DNA of 64,000 nt from Candidatus Rifleibacterium amylolyticum (lineage in GTDB: Bacteria > Muiribacteriota > Ozemobacteria > Ozemobacterales > Ozemobacteraceae), in NCBI GenBank assembly GCA_009917695.1, contig JAACJG010000003.1, forward strand, positions 1-64,000, given 5' to 3'. Made by a program: the position numbers and the translations under genes. Under the pieces are notes generated by a model. That model did not search any database. It was given only the letters and a program-made list of their open reading frames with translations, and was not told the origin of the DNA. The stretch's first letter is position 1, and every line of letters starts with the position of its first letter. Shown here piece by piece: positions 46,869 through 54,768 of this stretch.

Positions 46869-47453
46869 TCAGAGTCTATCGTTGCAGAAATTCAGATATT
46901 CACACTGAATACACTTTTTTCTTGAGGCCGACGAGTCAGGCATTATTCCAGTCCTGAGATTGTTGCTCACTTCAGCCGATATTCTGGCGAGGTTCTCTTT
47001 CCATTCAGAATCATATTCGTAGCAGATAGTCTTGCCTGACTTGCCCGATAGAATAAAGGCTTTGTCGAAACATTTTTTGAAGACGGCTGCGGCAAGCACA
47101 CCATAAGCCATCACCTGAAGAATCTGCCCTTTATACATTGATCTGTGCTCACTTTTAAAGTCTACCGGGTAAACATTATTCTCAGTCTCTATTATCAGGT
47201 CGGCAATACCGTGATAGCAAATCTCCGGAACGGCAAGTATGCAGTCAAAGTGTTTCTGACCAGACGTCAGAGAAAACCTTTGCATGCCACGAAAAGCTGT
47301 AAGCTTTTTCTGTTTTATATGAAAGGCATTACCGTAGCTTACCCAGAAAGGCTTTTCCGGCTGAAACCCCATTATTTCATGAAAAAACGGTATTCTTGGA
47401 CAGAATACGTGTTGTCGCAGCAGATTTACAGGGAAACTGGTCTGACCATTCAT
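46869..47453 (-). CDS. cas4: CRISPR-associated protein Cas4
   Basis: A 194-residue RecB-like nuclease with a four-Cys iron-sulfur site: Cys17 (VFCPRIPFF) near the N-terminus and CIQCEYLNFC at the C-terminus. Nuclease residues lie in HGIADLI and YPVDFKSEHR (Asp and D-x-K). Cas4 trims prespacers and helps choose PAM-bearing ends during adaptation. Its presence is the marker of type II-B among type II systems. It shares ATGA with cas2 and ends next to the tracrRNA terminator. Confidence 0.95.
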   Translation of the reverse strand: MNGQTSFPVNLLRQHVFCPRIPFFHEIMGFQPEKPFWVSYGNAFHIKQKKLTAFRGMQRFSLTSGQKHFDCILAVPEICYHGIADLIIETENNVYPVDFKSEHRSMYKGQILQVMAYGVLAAAVFKKCFDKAFILSGKSGKTICYEYDSEWKENLARISAEVSNNLRTGIMPDSSASRKKCIQCEYLNFCNDRL

Positions 47454-47749
47454 ATCGTTTCGTAAGGCTTGAACTCCGAAAAAAAGCCATCTTGATAGCC
47501 GTAGGTCAGATCGCGATCACACCCGGTCATTCTGGCTTTTACCGCAAAGGCACGATCTGATTCGTCGTCCAGGAGGTCTTCAAAAAGTCTTGGCAGGCAT
47601 TTGGCTTCAGAAGGGTTGAGCCAGCCCCAGAAAACAGATTCCTGAACATGTATCAGGCCTGTGTCTTTGAGCGCATCAAAGAGCTTTTTGCGGCGTTTGT
47701 CACACTTAACATCATAGCAGACGATAAATTCAGTTAGAGATCTTTCCAT
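47450..47749 (-). CDS. cas2: CRISPR-associated protein Cas2
   Basis: A 99-residue ferredoxin-like protein. The beta1 strand FIVCYDVKCDKRRKKL carries the conserved Asp13, followed by LKDTGLIHVQESVFWGWL, the usual second strand. Cas2 dimers bridge Cas1 dimers in the integration complex. Six bp separate it from the cas1 stop, and GGTGAT serves as ribosome site. It overlaps cas4 by 4 bp. Confidence 0.96.
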   Translation of the reverse strand: MERSLTEFIVCYDVKCDKRRKKLFDALKDTGLIHVQESVFWGWLNPSEAKCLPRLFEDLLDDESDRAFAVKARMTGCDRDLTYGYQDGFFSEFKPYETI

Positions 47750-47755
47750 GTATCA

Positions 47756-48748
47756 TCACCATTTGAACGGGTAAGGTCGGTAGGTTTTACGGTCTGCAAA
47801 TTGAGCCGAAATGTTGTAAACCTGCCTCTGAAGAATAGATTCAAGTGTCAGTTTTCTTCCTTTGTAGGGGTATTTAGTCGCAAAGGTTTTCTGAACACCA
47901 CCGATGATTCTTTTTTTCATAGCAGTATCGAGGCTGGCCGATTTTGTGAGACTGCTTCTGTTCTTTATCACAACACGATCGACCGTCCATGCTCGGTATT
48001 CTTCCTGAATATCGAGAACCAGCGAGGGTTTGCCTGGTCTTTCTGTGTGCAAAAATCCAATGTATGGTTCGAGGCCGGCATTTATTACTGCATTCCAGAT
48101 ATATGAAGCCATCACGGCGTAACCATAGTTGAGGGCAGAATTTATTATGTCTTCCGCACCCCTGGCTATTCTTTGTGAAAAAGGCTGCGGCATGAGCCCG
48201 GTTTGCGAAAGAGCGTCAAAATATGCTGCTGCTCCACTGCCTTCAATCCCCATCAGCCTGTTTCGCCAGTCTGCGCTTTCGTCTATCTTGTCTGCTTCAT
48301 TGGCCTGCCGTTCAAGCATATCGGCGGCTTTTTTCAATATGTCGGCGGTTTCTTCAGATTCTTTGGCATTATACTTTGCAAAATAATTGAGAACTGCTCT
48401 TTGATTGCGAAGTTTTCCGCGGATTACAGAAGCAGCAAGAAGGCATGCTCTATTACTTTCGCAAAATCTGATCTGGTTTTTTCGCGCTTCTGCAACAGCA
48501 TGTGAGTGAAGCCCGGCCAGACAGGCCAGCGGCCTGCCGCGATAATCGTTAAAGAACAGCTTTATGCCCCGGCCGGCACAGGCCAGAATCAGATTCGAGG
48601 AAAGACTTATTCCAGTTTTTGCAATTGTTACTGTGCGCAGTCGATTTAGTGGATATTCGGCAACGACCTCTCCATCATTGTAAACTACCAGTCTGGCACC
48701 GCTCATTCCCATGAAAGAACCTGTTTCAGTTATGCATAGATGCTTCAT
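47756..48748 (-). CDS. cas1: CRISPR-associated endonuclease Cas1
   Basis: A 330-residue integrase. The N-terminal beta domain (KHLCITETGSFMGMSGARL...) is followed by the helical catalytic domain with metal ligands Glu159 (GIEGSGAAAYF), His224 (GFLHTERPGKPS) and Glu239 (VLDIQEEYR). It inserts new spacers at the leader-proximal repeat. The ATG at 48748, 4 bp after the cas9 stop, is preferred to a TTG inside cas9; neither has a strong ribosome site, so translational coupling to cas9 is likely. Confidence 0.96.
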   Translation of the reverse strand: MKHLCITETGSFMGMSGARLVVYNDGEVVAEYPLNRLRTVTIAKTGISLSSNLILACAGRGIKLFFNDYRGRPLACLAGLHSHAVAEARKNQIRFCESNRACLLAASVIRGKLRNQRAVLNYFAKYNAKESEETADILKKAADMLERQANEADKIDESADWRNRLMGIEGSGAAAYFDALSQTGLMPQPFSQRIARGAEDIINSALNYGYAVMASYIWNAVINAGLEPYIGFLHTERPGKPSLVLDIQEEYRAWTVDRVVIKNRSSLTKSASLDTAMKKRIIGGVQKTFATKYPYKGRKLTLESILQRQVYNISAQFADRKTYRPYPFKW

Positions 48749-48752
48749 CGGT

Positions 48753-51700
48753 TCAAACCGAAAAGTATCTGCCGGCAATTGCCGAACTTACGCCATCAGC
48801 TTCGTAGGTGAAGGTTACTTCTTTGCCGGCTTTCTCAATGCGAACAAAAGTTCTTGGACAGCCGAGGCCAGGGAGTTCTTTTTTGAAGTTTTCTTTTTTG
48901 TCTTTGGCAAATTTGTATTCAGGGAGCAATAGCAGAGAATGGCGTTCTGAATCATTGTCTATGGCGAGGCAAGGGTATATTGCCTGCATGAACAGATTAT
49001 CGTGCACCGTGATTCTGGCATAGCGCCTTGTCGCTTGGCCGGGGCACAATTCAAGAGATATGAGTTTTGTGGCGAGTTCTCCATTTAAAGGTATTTTCTT
49101 CCAGCTGTCCATGTAGTCAACGCTTACATTTGCTGTTCTGGCACTATAACGCGCTCCAAGAGCGAAGGCATTTTTTGAAGCACTCAGTTGCGCCAGCAAC
49201 ATTTTGGCCTCAGCCCCAAAGCTGCTTCTGTCGGTTCTAAATCCCTCGTATGCCTGTTCAGAAGCCATCAGCTGCCATATCTGACCGGCTGGAGTTTTTC
49301 GTTTGATTGCAAAAACAGCGCCGGCAGCACCTGGCTTTACCGGCAGCGAGAATACGCGGCGGGCTCTTGCATGTTTTCGCTGGGCCATTCTCTGAGAAGT
49401 CTTGTTATGTTTCGTTTTTTCGAGAAAATACGTTCGTATTTTCTGATCCAGCTTCGCCAGATCTTCGTTATCGAGTTTCCTGCCGAAGCAAGTTTTGATG
49501 AAGTCCTGCTCAAGAAGCTTCAACCAGGCAAATTTGAAGGGCAGGACAAAATCTTTGTTACTGCCGAGACGGGCCGGCAATTCGATTTTTGTGACGAATC
49601 GGTTATCTTTGAGGATTTCTTCACGCGTCAGCATTTTTTTTCCACTCTGGTCGAACATGGCGCTTTGCAGCGATGTTTTCTGGCTCTGATATAAAATGGC
49701 CTCGAACAGGTCTGCCTGATAATTCATGCTTTCTGAAGCTTCATATTTGGCAACTTTGTGAAGCAGTTCGAAGATTCGGGATTTGTTGAAAGTAAGAACT
49801 ATACTGTCTTTCGAATTTATTGCCTGTTTCTTGATCTCGTTAAGTTCCGGTGACGGTTTTCGTAAAAATGGTCGTATGGCAGCAAAAACTTTATCTTCAT
49901 CTTTGTTTATATAGACGCAGTTTTGCTGGTCATAACCAAAGCCACTGCGCCCTTCGCCGGTAATGATGAATGGCAGAAAGTGCGCCCCATAAATAGTGTC
50001 CTTGAACAGAGGTTGATGCCATGCGTTTGCACGATATACCGGTCTTTTGTTAAGACTGGTAATTTCGAACTCTTCAGGCAGCAGCTGCTTAAGATAGGCA
50101 GGGTCTTCAGCCGGCGCCAGGTTATTGGTCGGGTTTTTGAAACCAACGGCTGATTGCGCTGCAAACAGCATCGCTGCGTCTATTATGTGACTGAAAGCTG
50201 GTTGCGGCATCTTTTTGGCATTTTCCGGCGCAAATTGCGAGAGAGCGTTACGATAGGCGGCAATAACTGATGACGCGACGCGTTCGGATCTGAAATTGAG
50301 TGCGAGCTGTGGCCTTTTCGCTTTTATTGCAGACTCGATTTTTCTGCGAAGTACGCTGAGAAAATACTTCTGAGTTCCGTTTACCCGAACCCTGTTTTGC
50401 TGGTTGAGTTCAGATAGCAGTTCGTTGCGCAGCGCAGGTATAAACATGGCGTGTCTGATGCACTTTCTTTGATCGAAGGTCAGTGAATTCAATGAGGTGA
50501 TGCGGGTGTTGGCGTTCAGCAGCCGACTGACCTCTTCACTTATATGCCCGGTTATCCATTCGCGGTCAGCACTGTTGAACACTGCCTTGAGGTAGTTGTC
50601 ATTCAGATCATCAAGCGTGTACTCACGGTCACCTTTGCGATTATTGCCTGCGACCGAGCAGTAGATCAAGTTTGCTTCTGAATTGAAAACAGCTCTGAAT
50701 CGATCGCGAGTATAAGAGCGTGGGATAATATGGTCGATATGCCCAAATCCCGTTAGTTTCTCGCCGGTATAAGGGCATATTCCGCAGCTGTCGCTTTTGA
50801 TGCGATCAAACTTTGCCTGGTTGAATTCAATTTGCTGAATTGCCAGGGCTTCGAGCTTCGAGTCGGCTCTTTTTCCGAGTTGTTTCTTTTTAACTTCGCT
50901 CAGCTCGCTGCTGAATTCGAAACTGTTTGTTTCTATGCCTGTGGTGATATCTACCTCTGAGATATATTCCGGCAGTTGCAGCAGCTGAGAAGCTTTTGCG
51001 CGTGCAGCGGCAGACGCAATGAGTTCAACCGATCTGGCAAGAACACCATCGAAAGGCCTTACAGAATCGGCAGGAAGTCTGCGGCCGTTAGCGATACTGT
51101 TATCTGCTTCTGATCGCAGTGACCGCCAGGCGTTTTCAAGAGTACAGTTGCGGCAATTACTGGAAAAGCCCTGAATGTCCTGGTAAAGCAGATTATACAT
51201 CTGGGCGAATATGAACAGGTCTGCAAGCTTGCCCTGGTATTCATGTTTTTTCCCATTTGCTGACATGTTGTTTTCCAGGAAGCTCTCAAGGGCAGACGCA
51301 GCAAGTGTTATTTGTTCCATGAGTTTGTTCAATTCACTGTTGTTGCCCTGTTCTAAGATTGCCTTGAGTGAAGCACCGTATTCCTTTTGTGCTTTGGCGG
51401 CCTTTTCTGCAACACTTCGGCAAGTAGAATTGCCTTTGTATTTATGATTTGAAAAAAAGCTCCTGAAACTGTCCAGCATAGCTGAATCCATGTCTATGCG
51501 AAGTATTGAAGACAGTATCTTGTCCAGTTGCTTTTCTTTTCTTGGCGGATGTTTACCACACTTTTTAAGTAGACCTGTATCAATTTCTTCATGCCAGTCG
51601 CCAGAAGCGGCCAGACTGGATTCATAGAAGTATTGTTTTGCCAGGCCAAGAAACTCTTCGGCGGCATTGTTGCCAACTTTTTGTTGTAACTCCTGCCGGC

Positions 51701-52961
51701 GTGCGTCATAGACCTCGCTTTTGAGGCGGCTTTCATTGCGATTTTCGACAAGGCCTCTTATTGAGTAGTAGTCAAGGGCGGAACTCTGGTCGAGAATCCT
51801 CTGCAAAGCAATATGGGCATTTGCATCTGTTACTGCATAGTCTTTGTCTACAAGCTTAATCAGCTCAGCAGTGACCTGTCGCCAATGTCTGTAATATTGG
51901 TCAAGCTTGCCTTGATCAAAAATCAGGCTGTGGCATACGGGTGGTCGGCGATTGTTCTGGTCTTCGAAAGGTGGAATAGTCAGTTCAGGGTGATGGCCCA
52001 GCCAAAAGTCTATCACATCGTTTTCTGCCAGCGAAGCTATTATATTGCGCCTGTTTTCTGCTATTTTAGCATCTTTGCGCGCATGCCATGCTCTGACGTA
52101 GCGCTGAAAATATTTTTTGAAGCGCGTGTCGCACCAGTAGTCGCTGCAGTTCTTCATCTTTTCGTCATTGAAATATTTTCTCAATACGCGCAGCTGGAGA
52201 TTGCTGATATGACCGACCAGTCTGAACAGAGCTTCGCTGTTCAGTTTTGACAGCTGATAAAAGGGCTTTAGAACATCACTGAAGTCATGTATGTCGTTGT
52301 GAATGTTTTCAAAATACTCTCTTCGATGGTAATGCCCGTCTCTTTCGCTTTTGAGAGTGCTGCTTATGGCTTCATGCATTTTGTTCAATGCTGATAAGAC
52401 TGGTTTTTTGATCTCTTTGTCCAGGCTTCCCAGAATGCCAGTCTTGTCTTTCGCGGTTTTGAGAAGCTGCTCAAGGCTTTTACCAAGCTTCTCGCATTGC
52501 TGCAGGTCGCTTGTTATCATCTGTAACTGCTCTGTTGCTGCAACCGTTGAGCCGGCAAAAAAATCAGGCAGCCATTCGCCAAGCATATTGTTATCGAGAA
52601 TGTTTATTTCATCAACATCCAGTTCATCAAAGCCAAGAAAGGTATAGCCTCTGCGGTTCATCAGTCCATTGATGAATTCAACAGTATTGTTTGGCAGCTT
52701 GTCGTATGGCGCATTAAATTTGTGTTCCAGTATTATCTTGAGCAGGCGCTTTGCAAGCTTTCTTCTGGCATAACATCTTCTCTGATGCCTTCGAGCTCGC
52801 CGCGTGACCTGTGAAAGCTTGATTTTATCTGGATCAAGCCTGATCAGGACTCCCTTTTTGTCGGCACTGGATAGCTCTCCGTCTACCATCTGAAAAAGGT
52901 ATATTCCTGTGTTTATTGCGCCAAGGTCTATTGCAACAGACGAAAGGCAGGTGTGTGACAT
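48753..52961 (-). CDS. cas9: CRISPR-associated endonuclease Cas9 (type II-B)
   Basis: A 1402-residue effector. RuvC-I: AIDLGAINTG with Asp12. An Arg-rich bridge helix (TRRARRHQRRCYARRKLAKR) follows at about 50-75. The REC region is about 80-660. RuvC-II is probably GIETNSFEF with Glu677. HNH: a Cys-containing lead (CGICPYTGEKL) then GHIDHIIPRS with catalytic His744 and NNRKGD. RuvC-III: HIIDAAMLFA with His925/Asp928. The remaining 470 residues form the PAM-interacting part. All catalytic motifs are intact, so RNA-guided cleavage is expected. The size resembles II-B proteins of Wolinella and Legionella. The ATG at 52961 has GGAGG 5 bp upstream; a GTG 12 bp earlier overlaps that site. It heads the cas9-cas1-cas2-cas4 operon. 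PAM unknown. Confidence 0.97.
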   Translation of the reverse strand: MSHTCLSSVAIDLGAINTGIYLFQMVDGELSSADKKGVLIRLDPDKIKLSQVTRRARRHQRRCYARRKLAKRLLKIILEHKFNAPYDKLPNNTVEFINGLMNRRGYTFLGFDELDVDEINILDNNMLGEWLPDFFAGSTVAATEQLQMITSDLQQCEKLGKSLEQLLKTAKDKTGILGSLDKEIKKPVLSALNKMHEAISSTLKSERDGHYHRREYFENIHNDIHDFSDVLKPFYQLSKLNSEALFRLVGHISNLQLRVLRKYFNDEKMKNCSDYWCDTRFKKYFQRYVRAWHARKDAKIAENRRNIIASLAENDVIDFWLGHHPELTIPPFEDQNNRRPPVCHSLIFDQGKLDQYYRHWRQVTAELIKLVDKDYAVTDANAHIALQRILDQSSALDYYSIRGLVENRNESRLKSEVYDARRQELQQKVGNNAAEEFLGLAKQYFYESSLAASGDWHEEIDTGLLKKCGKHPPRKEKQLDKILSSILRIDMDSAMLDSFRSFFSNHKYKGNSTCRSVAEKAAKAQKEYGASLKAILEQGNNSELNKLMEQITLAASALESFLENNMSANGKKHEYQGKLADLFIFAQMYNLLYQDIQGFSSNCRNCTLENAWRSLRSEADNSIANGRRLPADSVRPFDGVLARSVELIASAAARAKASQLLQLPEYISEVDITTGIETNSFEFSSELSEVKKKQLGKRADSKLEALAIQQIEFNQAKFDRIKSDSCGICPYTGEKLTGFGHIDHIIPRSYTRDRFRAVFNSEANLIYCSVAGNNRKGDREYTLDDLNDNYLKAVFNSADREWITGHISEEVSRLLNANTRITSLNSLTFDQRKCIRHAMFIPALRNELLSELNQQNRVRVNGTQKYFLSVLRRKIESAIKAKRPQLALNFRSERVASSVIAAYRNALSQFAPENAKKMPQPAFSHIIDAAMLFAAQSAVGFKNPTNNLAPAEDPAYLKQLLPEEFEITSLNKRPVYRANAWHQPLFKDTIYGAHFLPFIITGEGRSGFGYDQQNCVYINKDEDKVFAAIRPFLRKPSPELNEIKKQAINSKDSIVLTFNKSRIFELLHKVAKYEASESMNYQADLFEAILYQSQKTSLQSAMFDQSGKKMLTREEILKDNRFVTKIELPARLGSNKDFVLPFKFAWLKLLEQDFIKTCFGRKLDNEDLAKLDQKIRTYFLEKTKHNKTSQRMAQRKHARARRVFSLPVKPGAAGAVFAIKRKTPAGQIWQLMASEQAYEGFRTDRSSFGAEAKMLLAQLSASKNAFALGARYSARTANVSVDYMDSWKKIPLNGELATKLISLELCPGQATRRYARITVHDNLFMQAIYPCLAIDNDSERHSLLLLPEYKFAKDKKENFKKELPGLGCPRTFVRIEKAGKEVTFTYEADGVSSAIAGRYFSV

Positions 52962-53082
52962 TATATCCTCCACAAAGTTTGTTATATTTGATTATCCTAA
53001 CTCTAATTGTTACAAATTTACAGTTGAAAGTCTCATAATACTAGACAACAATTTGAGCGAACGCCGCTCTTGTCTGAAAGAT

Positions 53083-53108
53083 AAGAGTTTTGCGTAACTG
53101 AAATTTCA
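53083..53108. promoter_or_regulatory. Repeat/anti-repeat-like segment upstream of cas9
   Basis: The plus strand reads TAAGAGTTTTGCGTAACTGAAAT, which resembles the tracrRNA anti-repeat (TAAGAACAATGTACTGAAAT); GTAACTGAAA is an exact 10-nt match to the reverse complement of the CRISPR repeat. On the minus (cas9-sense) strand it is repeat-like. It lies about 125 bp before the cas9 ATG. Possible roles are a tracrRNA or crRNA pairing site in the cas9 leader, a scaRNA-like small RNA, or chance. The interval 52962-53174 otherwise shows only a GATAAT -10-like site on the minus strand without a good -35. Confidence 0.4.
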
Positions 53109-53174
53109 AAGGTTCACCCGATAAAAGTGTGTTTTGCCGTTAAATGATGACTTATCAGATTACAAATACCGGAA

Positions 53175-53296
53175 GGGCGCAGGCGTGCTTCTCATGAGCG
53201 AAATTTCGAGCCAGGCAATTTTGACGCAGAGCCATAGCTATAAATGGCTACTCTCTTCTGGCGAGAGTGTAGCGAATGAGATCACGCCGAGAGCCC
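53175..53296 (-). repeat. Dispersed structured element, copy 3 (inverted, shorter)
   Basis: Read on the minus strand: GGGC-TCTC-GGCGTG at the 5' end and CACGCC-TGC-GCCC at the 3' end. These are the same two stem segments and bulges as copies 1 and 2, but with different, still complementary bases in the inner stem. The second half (ATAGCTATGGCTCTGCGTCAA, then GCCTGGCTCGAA) matches the others; about 48 bp, including the ACGGCT hairpin, are absent. It lies between the cas9 upstream region and the pseudopilin operon; 53297-53417 holds nothing recognisable. Confidence 0.72.
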
Positions 53297-53417
53297 GACG
53301 AAAGCGGTATATGCTAAATTGAATTCTTAAACTCGTTTGTGATAAAGGAATAGCGCCAAGAGCACGAATAATCATTCGGGTTTTATTCAGCTTGACGGCC
53401 GTAAATGCAGTTTTCTT

Positions 53418-53654
53418 TCAGTCCTGCTCCAGGGCTTTTTTGCCGGTGAGGGGTGCGGTGACTGATTTTAGATAAATCGGGATCTTGCCGGCGTTGAAAT
53501 GGTGGCTTCTGATCTCGGTTTCTACGCCATCGACGGTTTTCTTTTCGACGCGCGTCTCTATAGCGCCGCTTTTGACAACGACGAATGCTAATACGAACAA
53601 CATAAAGCTCAGTGCCAATGCGGCCTTAAACAGCCCACCACGACTTGCTGACAT
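53418..53654 (-). CDS. Small membrane-anchored protein, unknown
   Basis: A 78-residue protein with one N-terminal transmembrane segment (about 9-29: KAALALSFMLFVLAFVVVK) and a short exported part (VDGVETEIRSHHFNAGKIPIYLKS). AGGGGG lies about 6 bp before the ATG. It follows the pseudopilin genes by 80 bp on the same strand and may be the last gene of that operon. No family is recognised. Confidence 0.6.
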   Translation of the reverse strand: MSASRGGLFKAALALSFMLFVLAFVVVKSGAIETRVEKKTVDGVETEIRSHHFNAGKIPIYLKSVTAPLTGKKALEQD

Positions 53655-53734
53655 ATTTTTCCCCCTGATACATTTACTGTCTGGGAAAGTATAGCACCTA
53701 TAAGGCATTTGCACAGCGATATTTAGTCTGCCGG

Positions 53735-54259
53735 TTACTTTACCTCAACAAATGCCGGATCGAGGCTTCTTGAAGAAAACACCATGACCTGCGCCAGTTT
53801 ACTGACAGGAGCGTTGCCCTGGCCTTCAGAAGTCAGTTCTACAGCCAGTTGCAGGTATTCGAATTTTTCGCGCGACGGTTTGCACGAAAAGCGGGCGCTG
53901 GTTACCAGACCGTCTGCTCGAAAAACACCGGGGCTGCCGGCTGTTTCGCGCAGCAGGCTTCTGCTGGCCGCGTCATAACGATACTTAATTTCGACCTTTC
54001 TGCCTTTGTGACAGGCCAGAAAACTCACACTGTCTTCGCTTGCCGAAATTACCTCTGACAGAGTTCTGACGTCGTTACGAATACGGTCGTTGATTGATCT
54101 GATCGCAATCTGCAGATCGAGCATCTCGCCGCCTCTGCTCGCAGTTCTGCCGGTACGTGTCCAGACCATGAATATGCTGACGAGCACAAAGCTTGCTATG
54201 GCCGAAATAACGATGATTTCGACCAGAGAGAGAGCTCTTTTACTTTTATAAATCAGCAT
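53735..54259 (-). CDS. Pseudopilin with N-methylation signal (PilW/GspJ-like)
   Basis: A 174-residue protein with a class III signal: short basic leader, ALSLVEIIVISAIASFVLVSI with the conserved Glu at +5 after the expected cleavage, although the usual Gly before the site is Ala. The later part (IRSINDRIRNDVRTLSEV...) resembles PilW/GspJ minor pilins. It would be processed by a prepilin peptidase and enter a type IV pilus or type II secretion pseudopilus. It lies 11 bp after the PilV/GspI-like gene. Confidence 0.8.
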   Translation of the reverse strand: MLIYKSKRALSLVEIIVISAIASFVLVSIFMVWTRTGRTASRGGEMLDLQIAIRSINDRIRNDVRTLSEVISASEDSVSFLACHKGRKVEIKYRYDAASRSLLRETAGSPGVFRADGLVTSARFSCKPSREKFEYLQLAVELTSEGQGNAPVSKLAQVMVFSSRSLDPAFVEVK

Positions 54260-54270
54260 TCTAACTAATC

Positions 54271-54768
54271 CTACGGGTTTTCATTGAACTTCACGGCGTT
54301 GAGCGAAAATTGTCTGGCTGGTGGTGCGCCGGGGTTTCCCGGCCAGCTGACGGTTACCGTGATCTTGAACATTTCGCCGCGCTCGCCGGCTGAGGAAGGT
54401 TCTGATACGGTCACCTCATATTCGAAATCTCTGAAAGTGTGCTGTAGAGCTTCAGAAAAAGATTCACCGGTCTCAATTGCGTCTTTGAACGTTTCTGTTT
54501 CATATACTTTTTGGGGGTAACTTTCGCGGCGTATCGCATCAGCACAAACTTTAAACGGCATCGCCAGGTAACGGTCGAGAATTCCCGCCGCAAACTGACT
54601 TGCCATAATATGCTGCTCCATTGCGTATGTCTGCTGAGTCGAGCGCATGGTGAGCGTAAGCACGGGCAGTATGGCCGCAGCGAGCAGCCCGACGGCGAGC
54701 GTGATTTCGATCATGGTCAACGCCCGTCTTGGCCTTTGCCGGCTTGCATCAACGAACCGTAAACTCAT
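54271..54768 (-). CDS. Pseudopilin (PilV/GspI-like)
   Basis: A 165-residue protein with leader MSLRFVDASRQRPRR and methylation-type helix ALTMIEITLAVGLLAAAILPVL; Ala replaces the usual Gly before the cleavage site, as in the next gene. The body fits minor pilins of the PilV/GspI kind. The ATG at 54768 has AAGGA 9 bp upstream and lies 17 bp inside the end of the upstream gene; longer in-frame versions extend further into it. Confidence 0.8.
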   Translation of the reverse strand: MSLRFVDASRQRPRRALTMIEITLAVGLLAAAILPVLTLTMRSTQQTYAMEQHIMASQFAAGILDRYLAMPFKVCADAIRRESYPQKVYETETFKDAIETGESFSEALQHTFRDFEYEVTVSEPSSAGERGEMFKITVTVSWPGNPGAPPARQFSLNAVKFNENP

